From NCBI RefSeq assembly GCF_900105715.1, contig NZ_FNRY01000001.1, positions 2,108,001 to 2,172,000 on the forward strand: DNA of 64,000 bases, in the 5' to 3' direction. Position numbers and translations under genes: made by a program. Positions 1-7,560 of the stretch are shown piece after piece. Position 1 is the stretch's first letter; every line of letters starts with the position of its first letter. This DNA is from Paramicrobacterium humi. Lineage in GTDB: Bacteria > Actinomycetota > Actinomycetes > Actinomycetales > Microbacteriaceae. The notes under the pieces are model-generated. The model had not been told where the DNA came from and did no database searches. It was given only the letters and a program-made list of their open reading frames with translations.

Positions 1-62
1 ATGACGACGGCGGCGCTCGCTCGGGCGGTGGCGGTGTACAGCGAGAGATCGGTCGTTGTCAT
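1..62 (-). CDS. crtB: phytoene synthase, N-terminal fragment (runs off the window)
   Basis: Only the first 20 codons are inside the window. They read MTTTDLSLYTATARASAAVV, which matches the usual start of actinobacterial phytoene synthases; the enzyme condenses two geranylgeranyl diphosphates to phytoene. The ATG (complement 60-62) overlaps the crtE stop codon as ATGA, so the two genes are translationally coupled in one operon. The identification rests on this short stretch plus the position directly after crtE. Confidence 0.7.
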   Translation of the reverse strand, partial: MTTTDLSLYTATARASAAVV

Positions 63-1171
63 GCGGTTCGCGCGGCGCAGGTCTCGGCGAGGGCGGAGAG
101 CCGGTCGGCCAGGGCTGTCGGGATGGACGGGGAGGACACGAGTGCATTGACGTGCTCGCAGCGGTCCGTGATGAGCGATTCCACGAGGTCGCGAGCGCCC
201 GAGGCCTCGATCGCGGCGCGCAGTCGTCGGCCGCCGTCCGGGGTGAGCTCGGGATCGCCGAACAAGTGCTGCACTTCGGGCCAGGAGCGGTCGGCGCGGG
301 CGAAGGTGACCAGGAGCGTCTCCTTTCCCTCACGCAGATCGCTGAGCGTCGACTTGCCCGTCTCGTGCTCGTCGCCGAACACGCCGAGCACGTCGTCGCG
401 CAGCTGGTAGATCACGCCGAGATGCTTCGCGATCGCGGCGAGCTCGGCGAGCAGGGCGTCCTCGGCGCCGGCGAGGATGCCGGCGAGAGTGAGCGGGGCC
501 TCGAACGAATACGCGGCGGTCTTGTTCTCGATCATCGAGAGCACGTCGTACGCGCTCGCCTGCTCGAGGTTGAGGCTCAACCAGACGTCCGCATGCTCGC
601 CCGCGGCGCTCGCGAACACCGCTCGGTCGAAGGCGTCGAGCGCGCCGAGCCGCTTCTCGGCGGCGACGGGAAGTCGAGCAAGGAGCGACTGGGCGAGCGT
701 GAGCATGAGGTCGCCCGCCAGCAGAGACGACGTCTCGCCCCAGCCCCGCGCGCGTGTGATGTCAGCGCCGCGAAGCATCGCCTGCGAGGCGAAGTGGCCC
801 GAGATGTTCATCTCGCCGCGGCGCACGAGGTCCTTGTCGATCACGTCGTCGTGCAGGATGAGCGCGACGTGCAGCAGCTCCGTGGCGCACGCGGCGTCCA
901 CGGCCGCACGTGCATCGGTGCCGCCCAGGGCAGCGTAGGCCTCGAGAAGCAGCCGCGGCCTGATCTTCTTGCCGCCGCTCACCAGGTGGGCGAGGCACTC
1001 CCACAGCTGGGCGAAGGGCTGCGGCAGCGACCGGCTGCTGTCGCGGCGCTCGTCGATGAGCTCACGCAACCGCGCGTCCACGAGAGCGGCGAGGTCGCCG
1101 GGCTCCGGTCGGCCCGGCACGGCTGAGCCGTGAGGCGCCAGGGCAGTCGCTCGAGACACGGTAGCTCCCAT
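59..1171 (-). CDS. crtE: geranylgeranyl diphosphate synthase (trans-polyprenyl synthetase)
   Basis: Polyprenyl synthetase of 370 aa that extends allylic diphosphates with IPP to supply GGPP for carotenoids. The first aspartate-rich motif DDVID is near residues 108-112 after a GGKKIRPRL motif, and the second, RDDVLG, is near residue 260, followed by a GKSTLSDL loop. I chose the ATG at 1171; a TTG at 1195 would add eight residues but would leave only 28 bp for two divergent promoters. The gene overlaps crtB by ATGA and faces a MarR gene, the arrangement of crtE/crtR in Corynebacterium. An idsA-type housekeeping role is possible but less likely next to crtB. Confidence 0.88.
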   Translation of the reverse strand: MGATVSRATALAPHGSAVPGRPEPGDLAALVDARLRELIDERRDSSRSLPQPFAQLWECLAHLVSGGKKIRPRLLLEAYAALGGTDARAAVDAACATELLHVALILHDDVIDKDLVRRGEMNISGHFASQAMLRGADITRARGWGETSSLLAGDLMLTLAQSLLARLPVAAEKRLGALDAFDRAVFASAAGEHADVWLSLNLEQASAYDVLSMIENKTAAYSFEAPLTLAGILAGAEDALLAELAAIAKHLGVIYQLRDDVLGVFGDEHETGKSTLSDLREGKETLLVTFARADRSWPEVQHLFGDPELTPDGGRRLRAAIEASGARDLVESLITDRCEHVNALVSSPSIPTALADRLSALAETCAARTA

Positions 1172-1223
1172 TTCGTTAGACAGGCGAGAGTTCAACCTAG
1201 CACGCGAACGCTAGGATGTCATC
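1172..1223. promoter_or_regulatory. crtE/crtR divergent control region with operator palindrome
   Basis: The short gap holds a perfect inverted repeat, CCTAGC (1196-1201) and GCTAGG (1210-1215), with an 8-base spacer. TAGGAT at 1212-1217 is a good -10 box exactly six bases before the GTG start of the MarR gene, so that mRNA is probably leaderless, and the palindrome overlaps this box. On the other strand TAGGTT (complement 1194-1199) could serve crtE. A MarR dimer bound here could repress both genes; that is inferred from the architecture and from known CrtR behaviour. Confidence 0.6.
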
Positions 1224-1796
1224 GTGCCCGCCGAATCGCATGAGACCTCCGAGATGCTTGACCGGTACTTCGCCGACGCGTCGGATCTCGTCGATCGAAC
1301 GGGCCTGACTCGGCGCGACGTGGAGCAGTCGCTCGAGGTCATGCGGGCGATGCGAAACTGGCGCACGGCCGAAGAGGCGCTCGCGAACGCGTCGAAGCGC
1401 TACATGAAGCTCAACGAGACGGACATGCGCGCGATCAGGCTGCTCATTCGCGCGCGCGAGCAGGGCGAGGTCGTCACCCCCAAGGACATCGCGCGCGCTG
1501 TCGGCATCTCGAGCGCCTCGACGACGAAGCTCGTCGATCGGCTCGTCGCCGGCGGCCATGTCGTGCGGCGGCCGCACCCGACCGACCGTCGCACGGTGTG
1601 CATCGAGGTGACGGAGTCGACGCGCGTCGCGGCGCGCGAGAGCGTCGGCCGCCAGCACGCCCGCCGCTTCGCCGTCGCCGCGCAGCTGGAGCCCGCCGAG
1701 CGGGAGACCGTCATCCGGTTCCTCTCGCGGCTCGCGGAGGCCGACGTTCCCGTCGGTCCGCTGAGCGAGGTCGCCACGGACGACGTCGAGCTCTGA
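1224..1796 (+). CDS. crtR: MarR-family regulator of carotenoid genes
   Basis: MarR-type regulator of 190 aa. A winged helix-turn-helix is visible around residues 70-115: an LIRAREQGEVVTPKDIARAV segment, then SSASTTKLVDRLVAGGHVVRRPHPTDRR, where the last part is the DxRR wing. The GTG start lies six bases after a TAGGAT box with no ribosome binding site, so translation is probably leaderless. In Corynebacterium glutamicum the MarR regulator next to crtE (CrtR) represses carotenoid genes and responds to isoprenoid diphosphates; the same role is inferred here from the divergent arrangement and the shared palindrome. Confidence 0.8.
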   Translation: MPAESHETSEMLDRYFADASDLVDRTGLTRRDVEQSLEVMRAMRNWRTAEEALANASKRYMKLNETDMRAIRLLIRAREQGEVVTPKDIARAVGISSASTTKLVDRLVAGGHVVRRPHPTDRRTVCIEVTESTRVAARESVGRQHARRFAVAAQLEPAERETVIRFLSRLAEADVPVGPLSEVATDDVEL

Positions 1797-1806
1797 TGCG
1801 GTTCGA

Positions 1807-1834
1807 GCAATCCGATCGGGCCCGCGCGTCGAAC
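1807..1834 (+). promoter_or_regulatory. putative SigK-dependent promoter of sigK (autoregulation)
   Basis: GCAATC at 1807-1812, 16 bases, then TCGAAC at 1829-1834. This is the weakest of four matching elements in this region (consensus CCAATC-N16/17-CCGAAC) and suggests SigK controls its own gene. Initiation about seven bases downstream would fall on the GTG at 1842. Confidence 0.6.
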
Positions 1835-1898
1835 CCTTTGTGTGGTCATTGCTCTGGAGTACGCGATTCGCGAGGTTTCGCCTGTCATACTGGCAGCC

Positions 1899-2471
1899 GT
1901 GACCTCTGACTCCGAGCCGACCGTCGCCGTCGACGTTGGCGTGCTGCTCGACAAGGTCGGCGCGGGGGACCAGGCGGCGTTCGCAGCGCTGTACGACTGC
2001 GTCGCCGCGCGCGTGCACGGGCTCGTGCGCCGCATCCTCGTCGACGACGCCCAGTCGCAAGAGGTCACGCAAGAGGTGTTCCTCGAGATCTGGCAGACCG
2101 CGCCGCGCTTCGACCGCGCTCGCGGCAGCGCCCTCGGCTGGATCTTCACGATCACGCACCGGCGCGCCGTCGACCGTGTGCGCTCCTCCCAGTCGGGTCG
2201 CGACCGCGACGACCGCGTCGCCAATCGAGACGTCGAGACGGCGTACGATCCGGTCGCCGAGGCGGGCGACATCCGCATCGAGGCCGAGCGCGTGCGACGG
2301 GCGATGCAGGGCCTGAGCGACGCGCATCGGGAGGCCATCACCCTCGCGTACTACGGTGGCTATTCGCAGAGCGAGATCGCGGCCGCCACGGGCGCGCCGC
2401 TCGGCACGGTGAAGACACGACTGCGAGATGGAATGAACAGACTTCGAGCTGCGCTGGGGGTGACAGCATGA
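1899..2471 (+). CDS. sigK: ECF RNA polymerase sigma factor SigK
   Basis: ECF sigma factor of 190 aa. Region 2 runs from GDQAAFAALYD through EVTQEVFLEIWQTAPRF to GWIFTITHRRAVDRVR; region 4 contains EAITLAYYGGYSQSEIA and GTVKTRLRDGMNRLR. The family directs RNA polymerase to a small regulon and is held by the membrane anti-sigma RskA, encoded next (ATGA overlap). The GTG at 1899 gives the usual short N-terminus and lies nine bases after CATACT at 1885-1890. An in-frame GTG at 1842 would add 19 residues and would be leaderless from the putative SigK promoter, so two starts may be used. The sigK/rskA naming also rests on the downstream dipZ and fasciclin genes. Confidence 0.87.
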   Translation: MTSDSEPTVAVDVGVLLDKVGAGDQAAFAALYDCVAARVHGLVRRILVDDAQSQEVTQEVFLEIWQTAPRFDRARGSALGWIFTITHRRAVDRVRSSQSGRDRDDRVANRDVETAYDPVAEAGDIRIEAERVRRAMQGLSDAHREAITLAYYGGYSQSEIAAATGAPLGTVKTRLRDGMNRLRAALGVTA

Positions 2472-3253
2472 CGCGAGACGACAAGCACACGGATGCCGCG
2501 GCGCACGCCCTCGACGCCCTGAGCGACGTCGAGCGCGCCGCGATGGAGCGCCGCCTCGCCGCCGACCCTGCTCTCGCCGCCGAGGTCGCCCGGCACCGGG
2601 AGGTCGCGGCGCAGCTCGGCGGTGCGACCGAGCCGGTTGAGCCCCCGGCTGCGCTGCGCAATGACATCCTCTCCGCGATCGCGGGTCTGCCGCAGGAGAC
2701 TCCGGATGCCGCTCCCGGCGCGTCCGCGCGCGACGCGGCTTCCTCGGGCGCAGTCCGTGCAGGAGCGGCGGAGCGCGCCGCACGTCGACGCTGGTTCGAG
2801 CGTCCCGCTGCGATGATCGTCGCGGCGGCCGTCGCCGGGGTTCTCGTGTTCTCCGGCGGAGCGCTCGTGGGCGCGATCGTCGCCGACCGCGCGACCACGG
2901 TCACGGCATCCGACGAGCTCGCGAGCATCTACGCGGCCGAAGACATGCAGCGCCAGAGCGTCTCGAGCGATGGCGTCGCCGCGACGCTCGTCTGGTCGCC
3001 GTCGCTCGGCCGGTCGGCGCTCGTCTTCGACGCGCTGCCGAAGCTCGAGTCCGGCACCGTGTACGAGGCGTGGTACATCGGCGCCGACGGCGCCGTGGCC
3101 GCCGGCACGTTCGACGTGCGCAGCTCGGGCACGGCCTGGCACGTGCTCGACGGCACGATGCACGCGGGCACCACGGTCGGCGTCACGGTCGAGCCGAAGG
3201 GCGGGTCGACGCAGCCGACGAGCGACCCGATCCTCGCCATCGAGACCCCCTGA
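2468..3253 (+). CDS. rskA: anti-sigma-K factor RskA, membrane bound
   Basis: Single-pass membrane anti-sigma factor of 261 aa. The N-terminal cytoplasmic part begins with an anti-sigma domain (ALDALSDVERAAMERRL near residues 14-30), then a low-complexity Ala-rich linker, one membrane helix at about 114-139, and an extracytoplasmic RskA C-terminal domain with the typical LVFDALPKLESGTVYEAWYI stretch. It binds SigK until regulated intramembrane proteolysis releases it. The start overlaps the sigK stop as ATGA, ensuring stoichiometric synthesis. The domain order and length match the family; no defect is visible. Confidence 0.9.
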   Translation: MTRDDKHTDAAAHALDALSDVERAAMERRLAADPALAAEVARHREVAAQLGGATEPVEPPAALRNDILSAIAGLPQETPDAAPGASARDAASSGAVRAGAAERAARRRWFERPAAMIVAAAVAGVLVFSGGALVGAIVADRATTVTASDELASIYAAEDMQRQSVSSDGVAATLVWSPSLGRSALVFDALPKLESGTVYEAWYIGADGAVAAGTFDVRSSGTAWHVLDGTMHAGTTVGVTVEPKGGSTQPTSDPILAIETP

Positions 3254-3274
3254 GCTCCTGCCGTCCCGCACACG

Positions 3275-3310
3275 GCGCCGCCGCGCAACCCCTTGGGCCG
3301 GCGGCGGCGC
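3275..3310 (+). terminator. stem-loop after sigK-rskA
   Basis: Perfect 9-bp GC stem (3275-3283 with 3302-3310) starting 22 bases after the rskA stop, without a T run. It probably ends the sigK-rskA transcript. Confidence 0.55.
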
Positions 3311-3352
3311 GGCGCCTAGCCTGGCGCTGACAACGCAACGTGAGGAGCGGAC

Positions 3353-3751
3353 ATGACCGTCAGTGACATGCTGAAGAGATACCCGAAGGACCTCGGCGCG
3401 GACGGCGCCGCGCTCGCCGCCTGCATCGAGGCGTGCCTCGAGTGCACCCAGTCATGCAGCGCGTGCGCCGACGCCTGCCTGGCCGAGGACATGGTCGCGG
3501 ACCTGCGCACGTGCATCCGCGCGAACCTCGACTGCGCCGACGTGTGCGCGACGACGGCGAACGTGCTGTCACGGCACACCGGGTTCGACGCCGACGTCGC
3601 CCGCGCCGTGCTCGAGGCGTGCCGCACCGCCTGCCGGCGCTGCGGCGACGAGTGCGCGAGCCACGCCGACATGCACGAGCACTGCCGCATCTGCGCCGAC
3701 GTCTGCCGCCGCTGCGAGAAGGCCTGCGCCGACCTGCTCGGCGCGCTCTGA
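3353..3751 (+). CDS. four-helix bundle copper-binding protein (Csp family)
   Basis: Cytosolic-type Csp protein of 132 aa with many regularly spaced cysteines (CIEACLECTQSCSACADAC, CIRANLDCADVC, CRTACRRCGDEC, CRICADVCRRCEKAC) along four predicted helices, plus several histidines. Such proteins form tetramers that store many Cu(I) ions inside the bundle. No signal peptide is visible, so storage is in the cytoplasm. AGGAG precedes the ATG, and TAGCCT at 3317-3322 is a plausible -10 box. No SigK motif was found upstream, so it may be regulated separately although it sits inside the SigK neighbourhood. Confidence 0.87.
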   Translation: MTVSDMLKRYPKDLGADGAALAACIEACLECTQSCSACADACLAEDMVADLRTCIRANLDCADVCATTANVLSRHTGFDADVARAVLEACRTACRRCGDECASHADMHEHCRICADVCRRCEKACADLLGAL

Positions 3752-3812
3752 CACCGAAACGCCCCGCCGGCGCCCGAAACGGGCAGGCACGGCGGCGCGT
3801 CCGCTCCACGGC

Positions 3813-4373
3813 CTAGTGATGATGGCCGTGGAGCTGCGACATCGAGGGGGCGTCCCCAGTCGGGTACTGGGCGCTCGACATCGCCGGCACCGCGATGAAT
3901 GGCAGCACCGCTGCCGCGATCACGAGCGCGAGCGTGAACCTCCACGGGTGCGCGCCGGTGCGCGGGGTGAGCCGAGCGGATGCCGCAAGGCTCAGCGCCG
4001 CGATGACGCCGAGCAGCGCTCCCGCGAGCAGCGGCAGCGCCGGCAGCGGCGTGCCGACGCCGAGCACCGCGGGCCCGAGGGCGAGCGCGGCGCACAGTAC
4101 GAGCGGCAGCGTCGCGGCGACGGCGGCGCGCGTGCTCACCCGCAGCCGCCCGGCGAGGATGCCGACGGCGCCCGCGAGCTCGGCCGCGCCGAGCGCCGCG
4201 AGCACGCCGAGCAGCGCGTGCCCCTGCTGCGGGGCGAGGGCGAAGTGCACGAGCCCCGCGCCGAGCAGCGCGAGTCCCGCGACGGCGCGCGTCACGGGGC
4301 GATCGGCCGTCGCCTCACGCGCGGGACTGGCTTGCGCCGCGCCGTGCGGGTGAGCGGTGAGTGTGATGTCCAT
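3813..4373 (-). CDS. small membrane protein with His-rich C-terminus, unknown function
   Basis: Protein of 186 aa that I do not recognise as a named family. After a polar N-terminus it has four or five hydrophobic helices (VAGLALLGAGLVHFAL, LLGVLAALGAAELAGAVGIL, the segment from AVAATLPLVLCAALALG through LLAGALLGVIAALSLA, FTLALVIAAAVLPFIAV) and ends in LHGHHH, a likely metal-binding tail. The ATG at 4373 follows a strong AGGAGGAGG ribosome site, which rules out an upstream in-frame GTG. It lies downstream of the DUF4383 gene on the same strand, separated by a stem-loop, and may be cotranscribed from the SigK promoter at 4888-4915. The His tail and the neighbouring Csp hint at a metal-linked role, but that is inference. 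Confidence 0.7.
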   Translation of the reverse strand: MDITLTAHPHGAAQASPAREATADRPVTRAVAGLALLGAGLVHFALAPQQGHALLGVLAALGAAELAGAVGILAGRLRVSTRAAVAATLPLVLCAALALGPAVLGVGTPLPALPLLAGALLGVIAALSLAASARLTPRTGAHPWRFTLALVIAAAVLPFIAVPAMSSAQYPTGDAPSMSQLHGHHH

Positions 4374-4401
4374 GAGCGGCCTCCTCCTCACAGGAACGAG
4401 A

Positions 4402-4427
4402 GGGCGCCGCCGAACGCGGCGGCGCCC
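4402..4427 (-). terminator. strong stem-loop between two membrane-protein genes
   Basis: Perfect 11-bp inverted repeat (4402-4412 with 4417-4427) around an AACG loop, with no T run. It lies between the DUF4383 gene and the next minus-strand gene and could end or attenuate that transcript. Confidence 0.55.
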
Positions 4428-4434
4428 CGAGCGG

Positions 4435-4845
4435 TTACGCGACCCGGCTCTCGACGCGCGTCGACTTCTCGGCGCCGAGCCCCACGCCCAGCAGAATGAC
4501 GGCGCTGCCGAGGTGCAGGAAGTGGTCGGGAACGTTGAGCGCGAGAACGTTCGCGGGACCCGAGAGGAAGAACCCGACGATGCCGAGCAGCAGGTACGCG
4601 GCTCCGATCACGATGTTCGTCGTCTTCGCGGCGCGCGCGTTCGCGAGGCCCGCGATGACGAGTGCGGCTCCGATGAGCAAGTGCGCGACGTTGTGCAGCG
4701 GGTTCACCATGAAGATTCCGAGCAGCAGTCCGCCCTCGTTCGAGATGAAGCCGACGCCTCCCGTGACGGCGAAGCCGAGCAGCCCGACGAGCAGGTAGAC
4801 GGCGCCGAAGATGGTGGCGAGCAGTCGGTTCGGTGACGATTTCAT
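4435..4845 (-). CDS. DUF4383 membrane protein
   Basis: Membrane protein of 136 aa with four predicted helices (AGVYLLVGLLGF-like first helix, LLLGIFMVNPLHNVAHLLIG, TTNIVIGAAYLLLGIVGFFL, HLGSAVILLGVGLG). The NPLHNVAHLLIGAALVIAG segment is characteristic of the DUF4383 family, whose function is unknown. AAAGGAGG precedes the ATG at 4845; an ATG 18 bases upstream is in frame but would place the ribosome site inside the gene. A good match to the SigK promoter motif lies about 45 bases upstream, so it is a predicted SigK target. Confidence 0.82.
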   Translation of the reverse strand: MKSSPNRLLATIFGAVYLLVGLLGFAVTGGVGFISNEGGLLLGIFMVNPLHNVAHLLIGAALVIAGLANARAAKTTNIVIGAAYLLLGIVGFFLSGPANVLALNVPDHFLHLGSAVILLGVGLGAEKSTRVESRVA

Positions 4846-4887
4846 TGTTGCCTCCTTTGTCATGCGCGGCGGGGCCGTGCACAGGGG

Positions 4888-4915
4888 GTTCGGAGTCGCG
4901 TGCCGAGCGGATTGG
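4888..4915 (-). promoter_or_regulatory. putative SigK-dependent promoter of the DUF4383 gene
   Basis: On the minus strand CCAATC (complement 4910-4915), 16 bases, CCGAAC (complement 4888-4893) followed by CCCC. It has the same hexamers and spacer as the fasciclin promoter and gives a leader of about 35 bases carrying the AAAGGAGG site. Confidence 0.7.
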
Positions 4916-4920
4916 ACAAT

Positions 4921-6630
4921 TCACCCGCCGAACGTGAACGAGTACGCCGTGACGCCGCGCGAGAGCTCGGCGTCGAGCGTGCCGGTTCCGCTCGCGGCAT
5001 CCGTCACGACGACGTACGAGCGCGGCACCCCGGACACCTCGATCGTGTCCGTGCTCCCGTCGCCGCGGGTGATCGTCACGGTGCCCTCGCCCGAGAGCAC
5101 CATCTCCACGTGGCCCGCCGTGAACGCGAGGCGGATGCGGGCGGCGTCTGCCGCGGGCGTTATCGACTGGGTGCCGAGCTCCCAGTCGCCGTCGAGGGCG
5201 AACGAGTCGCGCGGCAGCTCCCGAGGCAGCCGGAAGTGCGTCGTCGTCGCCGAGTACGCCTCGTTGCCCGAGAAGTTCACTTCCTTCGTCGTGCCGAGGT
5301 AGGTCTCGGGAGTCTGCGCGGCGTCCGGGGTCGTGTCGGCGACGTCGGTGGGCGGCGGCAGCTGCACGTCGGGGTTCGCGGCGGTCAGGAGCTGGCGGAT
5401 GAGCTTCTCCGTCGTGTCGTAGCCGCCCTCGCCGAATGTGATGTGACGCACGACGCCTTTCGCGTCGATGAGGTAGTGGGCGGGCCAGTAGCGGTTGCGG
5501 TACGTCGTCCACGTCGACAGGGAGTTGTCGATCGCGACCGGATACCGGATGCCGAGGGCCGCGGCGCCCGCCTTCACGTTCGCCTCCTTCTTCTCGAAGG
5601 CGTACTCGGGGGAGTGCACGCCGATCACCTCGAGACCGGCGTCCTCGTAGGCGTCGTACCAGGCGGTGACGTGCGGGATGGAGCGCTGGCAGTTGATGCA
5701 CGAGTACGCCCAGAAGTCGATGAGCACGACCTTCCCGCGCAGCTCGTCGAGGCTGAGCGGCGCATCGCCCGGCGTGTTGAACCACGCGGTGATGCCAGTC
5801 AGGTCGGGGGCGGTGCCGCACGACTCGAGCTCGGTGGCGCCGTTCGAGCACTCGTCGAGGTGCTTGTTCTGCTCGGTGACGATGCCGCCGAGGTTCAGGG
5901 CCTTGCTGACCTCGTCGGAGCCCGCGATGCGCTCTTGGATCTGCGCCGTGTAGTCGGGGATGAGACGCTGCAGCTGGGCGGGGACATCGAAGACGAGCCC
6001 GGCGGCGAGGGCGATCATGAGGATGCCGCCGGTGAGGCGGATGCCGCGCTGACGCGAGCGGAACGCGCGGATGCGCTCGGCGACGCCGCGGCCCGCGAGC
6101 GCGAAGACGAGAAGCGGGATCGCCGCGCCGATCGCGAACGACAGCGTGAGCGCTATCGTGTCGGCGCCCACGCGGCCCGTGGCGCCCGCGACGGTGATCG
6201 CCGCGAGGACGGGGCCGGCGCACGGCACGTACACGGCGCCGAGCGCGAGGCCGAGGCCGAAGCCGTTGCGGTTCGTGCCGACCGCCTTCTGCGGGATGCG
6301 GGAGAACGGCTTCTCGAGCAGGTGCTGGAAGCCCGGCACGATGAGCCCGACGCCGATGAGAACGAGAACGACGATGCCCGCCCAGCGCAGCACGTCCTGC
6401 GGCAGGCCGAGAAGCGACAGCACGAGCGAGCCGACGAGGGTGACGACGCTGAAGCTCGTGACGAGTCCCGCGATGACGAGGAACGGCCGCCAGCGTGACG
6501 GGCTCGCGCCCTCGACGCGGCCGGACTGCATGCCGCCGGAGAGGAATACGACCGGCAGCACCGGCAGGATGCACGGCGAGATGCCCGTGACGAGTCCGCC
6601 GAGGAATCCGATGAGAAGAATCGCGAGCAC
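4921..6630 (-). CDS. dipZ: DipZ-like thiol:disulfide interchange protein (CcdA + thioredoxin-like domain)
   Basis: Fusion protein of 569 aa. Residues 1-240 form a CcdA/DsbD-type membrane domain with paired cysteines at C20 (GISPC) and C137 (VPCAGP); residues about 280-430 form an extracytoplasmic thioredoxin-like domain with active site CINC (C311, C314); the rest is the DipZ C-terminal beta domain. It passes electrons across the membrane to reduce exported thiols. GGAGG lies five bases before the GTG at 6630; upstream ATG choices would overlap the promoter. The M. tuberculosis orthologue belongs to the SigK regulon next to mpt70/mpt83, and the same pairing with a fasciclin gene is seen here. 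Confidence 0.88.
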   Translation of the reverse strand: MLAILLIGFLGGLVTGISPCILPVLPVVFLSGGMQSGRVEGASPSRWRPFLVIAGLVTSFSVVTLVGSLVLSLLGLPQDVLRWAGIVVLVLIGVGLIVPGFQHLLEKPFSRIPQKAVGTNRNGFGLGLALGAVYVPCAGPVLAAITVAGATGRVGADTIALTLSFAIGAAIPLLVFALAGRGVAERIRAFRSRQRGIRLTGGILMIALAAGLVFDVPAQLQRLIPDYTAQIQERIAGSDEVSKALNLGGIVTEQNKHLDECSNGATELESCGTAPDLTGITAWFNTPGDAPLSLDELRGKVVLIDFWAYSCINCQRSIPHVTAWYDAYEDAGLEVIGVHSPEYAFEKKEANVKAGAAALGIRYPVAIDNSLSTWTTYRNRYWPAHYLIDAKGVVRHITFGEGGYDTTEKLIRQLLTAANPDVQLPPPTDVADTTPDAAQTPETYLGTTKEVNFSGNEAYSATTTHFRLPRELPRDSFALDGDWELGTQSITPAADAARIRLAFTAGHVEMVLSGEGTVTITRGDGSTDTIEVSGVPRSYVVVTDAASGTGTLDAELSRGVTAYSFTFGG

Positions 6631-6657
6631 TGTGTCCTCCAGGTGTGATCGGCCGGG

Positions 6658-6686
6658 GTTCGGAGCTGCCGGCGGCATCCGTTTGG
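6658..6686 (-). promoter_or_regulatory. putative SigK-dependent promoter of dipZ
   Basis: Minus strand CCAAAC (complement 6681-6686), 17 bases, CCGAAC (complement 6658-6663), followed by CCCCGG as in the divergent promoter. The start site would lie about 20 bases before the dipZ GTG. Confidence 0.68.
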
Positions 6687-6694
6687 AAATCCGT

Positions 6695-6722
6695 CCAATC
6701 CGCCGGGCACGTCGTTCCGAAC
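6695..6722 (+). promoter_or_regulatory. putative SigK-dependent promoter of the fasciclin gene
   Basis: CCAATC (6695-6700), 16 bases, CCGAAC (6717-6722), followed by CCCCGG. The -35 elements of this promoter and of the dipZ promoter lie back to back, only eight bases apart. Confidence 0.72.
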
Positions 6723-6774
6723 CCCGGTTGTACGCGACGTTCCCGCACCGGGAACGACAGACGAAGGAGTGATC

Positions 6775-7455
6775 ATGCGCACCACATCACGGAACACGCT
6801 CGCGGTATTCGCCATCGCCGCCGCCGCGACGCTCGGCCTCGCGGCCTGCTCGAGCTCGGGCAGCGGTGACATGACGGGCGACACGTCGAAGGATCAGTCG
6901 CAGTCGACGCCGAAGGAGGACTCGTCGTCGGATGCCGGAATGGCGGATCCGGCCGCTGACCTCGTGGGGCCGGGCTGCCAGGCGTACGCCGACGAGGTTC
7001 CCGACGGTCCCGGTTCGATCGAGGGCATGTCCGCCGACCCCGTCGCCGTTGCGGCATCCAACAATCCCATGCTCACGACGCTCGTGTCGGCGGTGTCGGG
7101 CAAGCTGAATCCCGACGTGAACCTCGTCGACACGCTCAACGGCGACGAGTTCACCGTGTTCGCTCCCGTCGACGACGCGTTCGCGAAGCTCGACCCCGCG
7201 ACCGTCGATTCGCTGAAGACGCCGGAGGGCGCCGACATGCTGAAGACGATTCTGACCTACCACGTGGTTCCCGGCCAGATCGCGCCCGACGCCATCGCGG
7301 GCGAGCACGAGACCGTCGAGGGCGAGTCGCTCGAGGTCACCGGGAGCGGCGACGACCTTATGGTCGGCGACGCGAGCGTGATCTGCGGCGGCGTGCACAC
7401 CGCCAACGCGACCGTCTACCTGATCGACTCGGTGCTCATGCCGCCGTCGATTTGA
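6775..7455 (+). CDS. fasciclin (FAS1) domain lipoprotein, MPT70/MPT83-like
   Basis: Surface lipoprotein of 226 aa: signal peptide with lipobox GLAAC (Cys25), a Ser/Asp-rich linker to about residue 75, then one FAS1 domain with its two conserved boxes, [16 protein letters not shown] and [10 protein letters not shown], ending in [13 protein letters not shown]. It resembles M. tuberculosis MPT83 (lipoprotein) and MPT70, the strongest SigK targets, which are adhesin-like surface proteins of unclear function. A GAAGGAG site precedes the ATG at 6775; an in-frame GTG six bases upstream is less well placed. It is divergent from dipZ and followed by a strong hairpin. Confidence 0.9.
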   Translation: MRTTSRNTLAVFAIAAAATLGLAACSSSGSGDMTGDTSKDQSQSTPKEDSSSDAGMADPAADLVGPGCQAYADEVPDGPGSIEGMSADPVAVAASNNPMLTTLVSAVSGKLNPDVNLVDTLNGDEFTVFAPVDDAFAKLDPATVDSLKTPEGADMLKTILTYHVVPGQIAPDAIAGEHETVEGESLEVTGSGDDLMVGDASVICGGVHTANATVYLIDSVLMPPSI

Positions 7456-7476
7456 AGTAGCAGAACCTCGCAGACC

Positions 7477-7512
7477 GCGGTCCCCGCTCGAGCCTCCTCG
7501 AGCGGGGACCGC
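7477..7512 (+). terminator. strong stem-loop after the fasciclin gene
   Basis: Perfect 16-bp inverted repeat (7477-7492 with 7497-7512) with a CCTC loop, 21 bases after the stop codon. No T run follows, which is common in actinobacterial terminators. Confidence 0.8.
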
Positions 7513-7560
7513 TTGCGTGTCGCTCTTCCCCGCGTCAGCGAGTCGGATCATCATGATGTT

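Noticed and set aside
1197-2783. 528-codon minus-strand ORF opposite the MarR and sigK genes
   Set aside because: Low-complexity Arg-rich translation; the plus-strand genes have clear domains.
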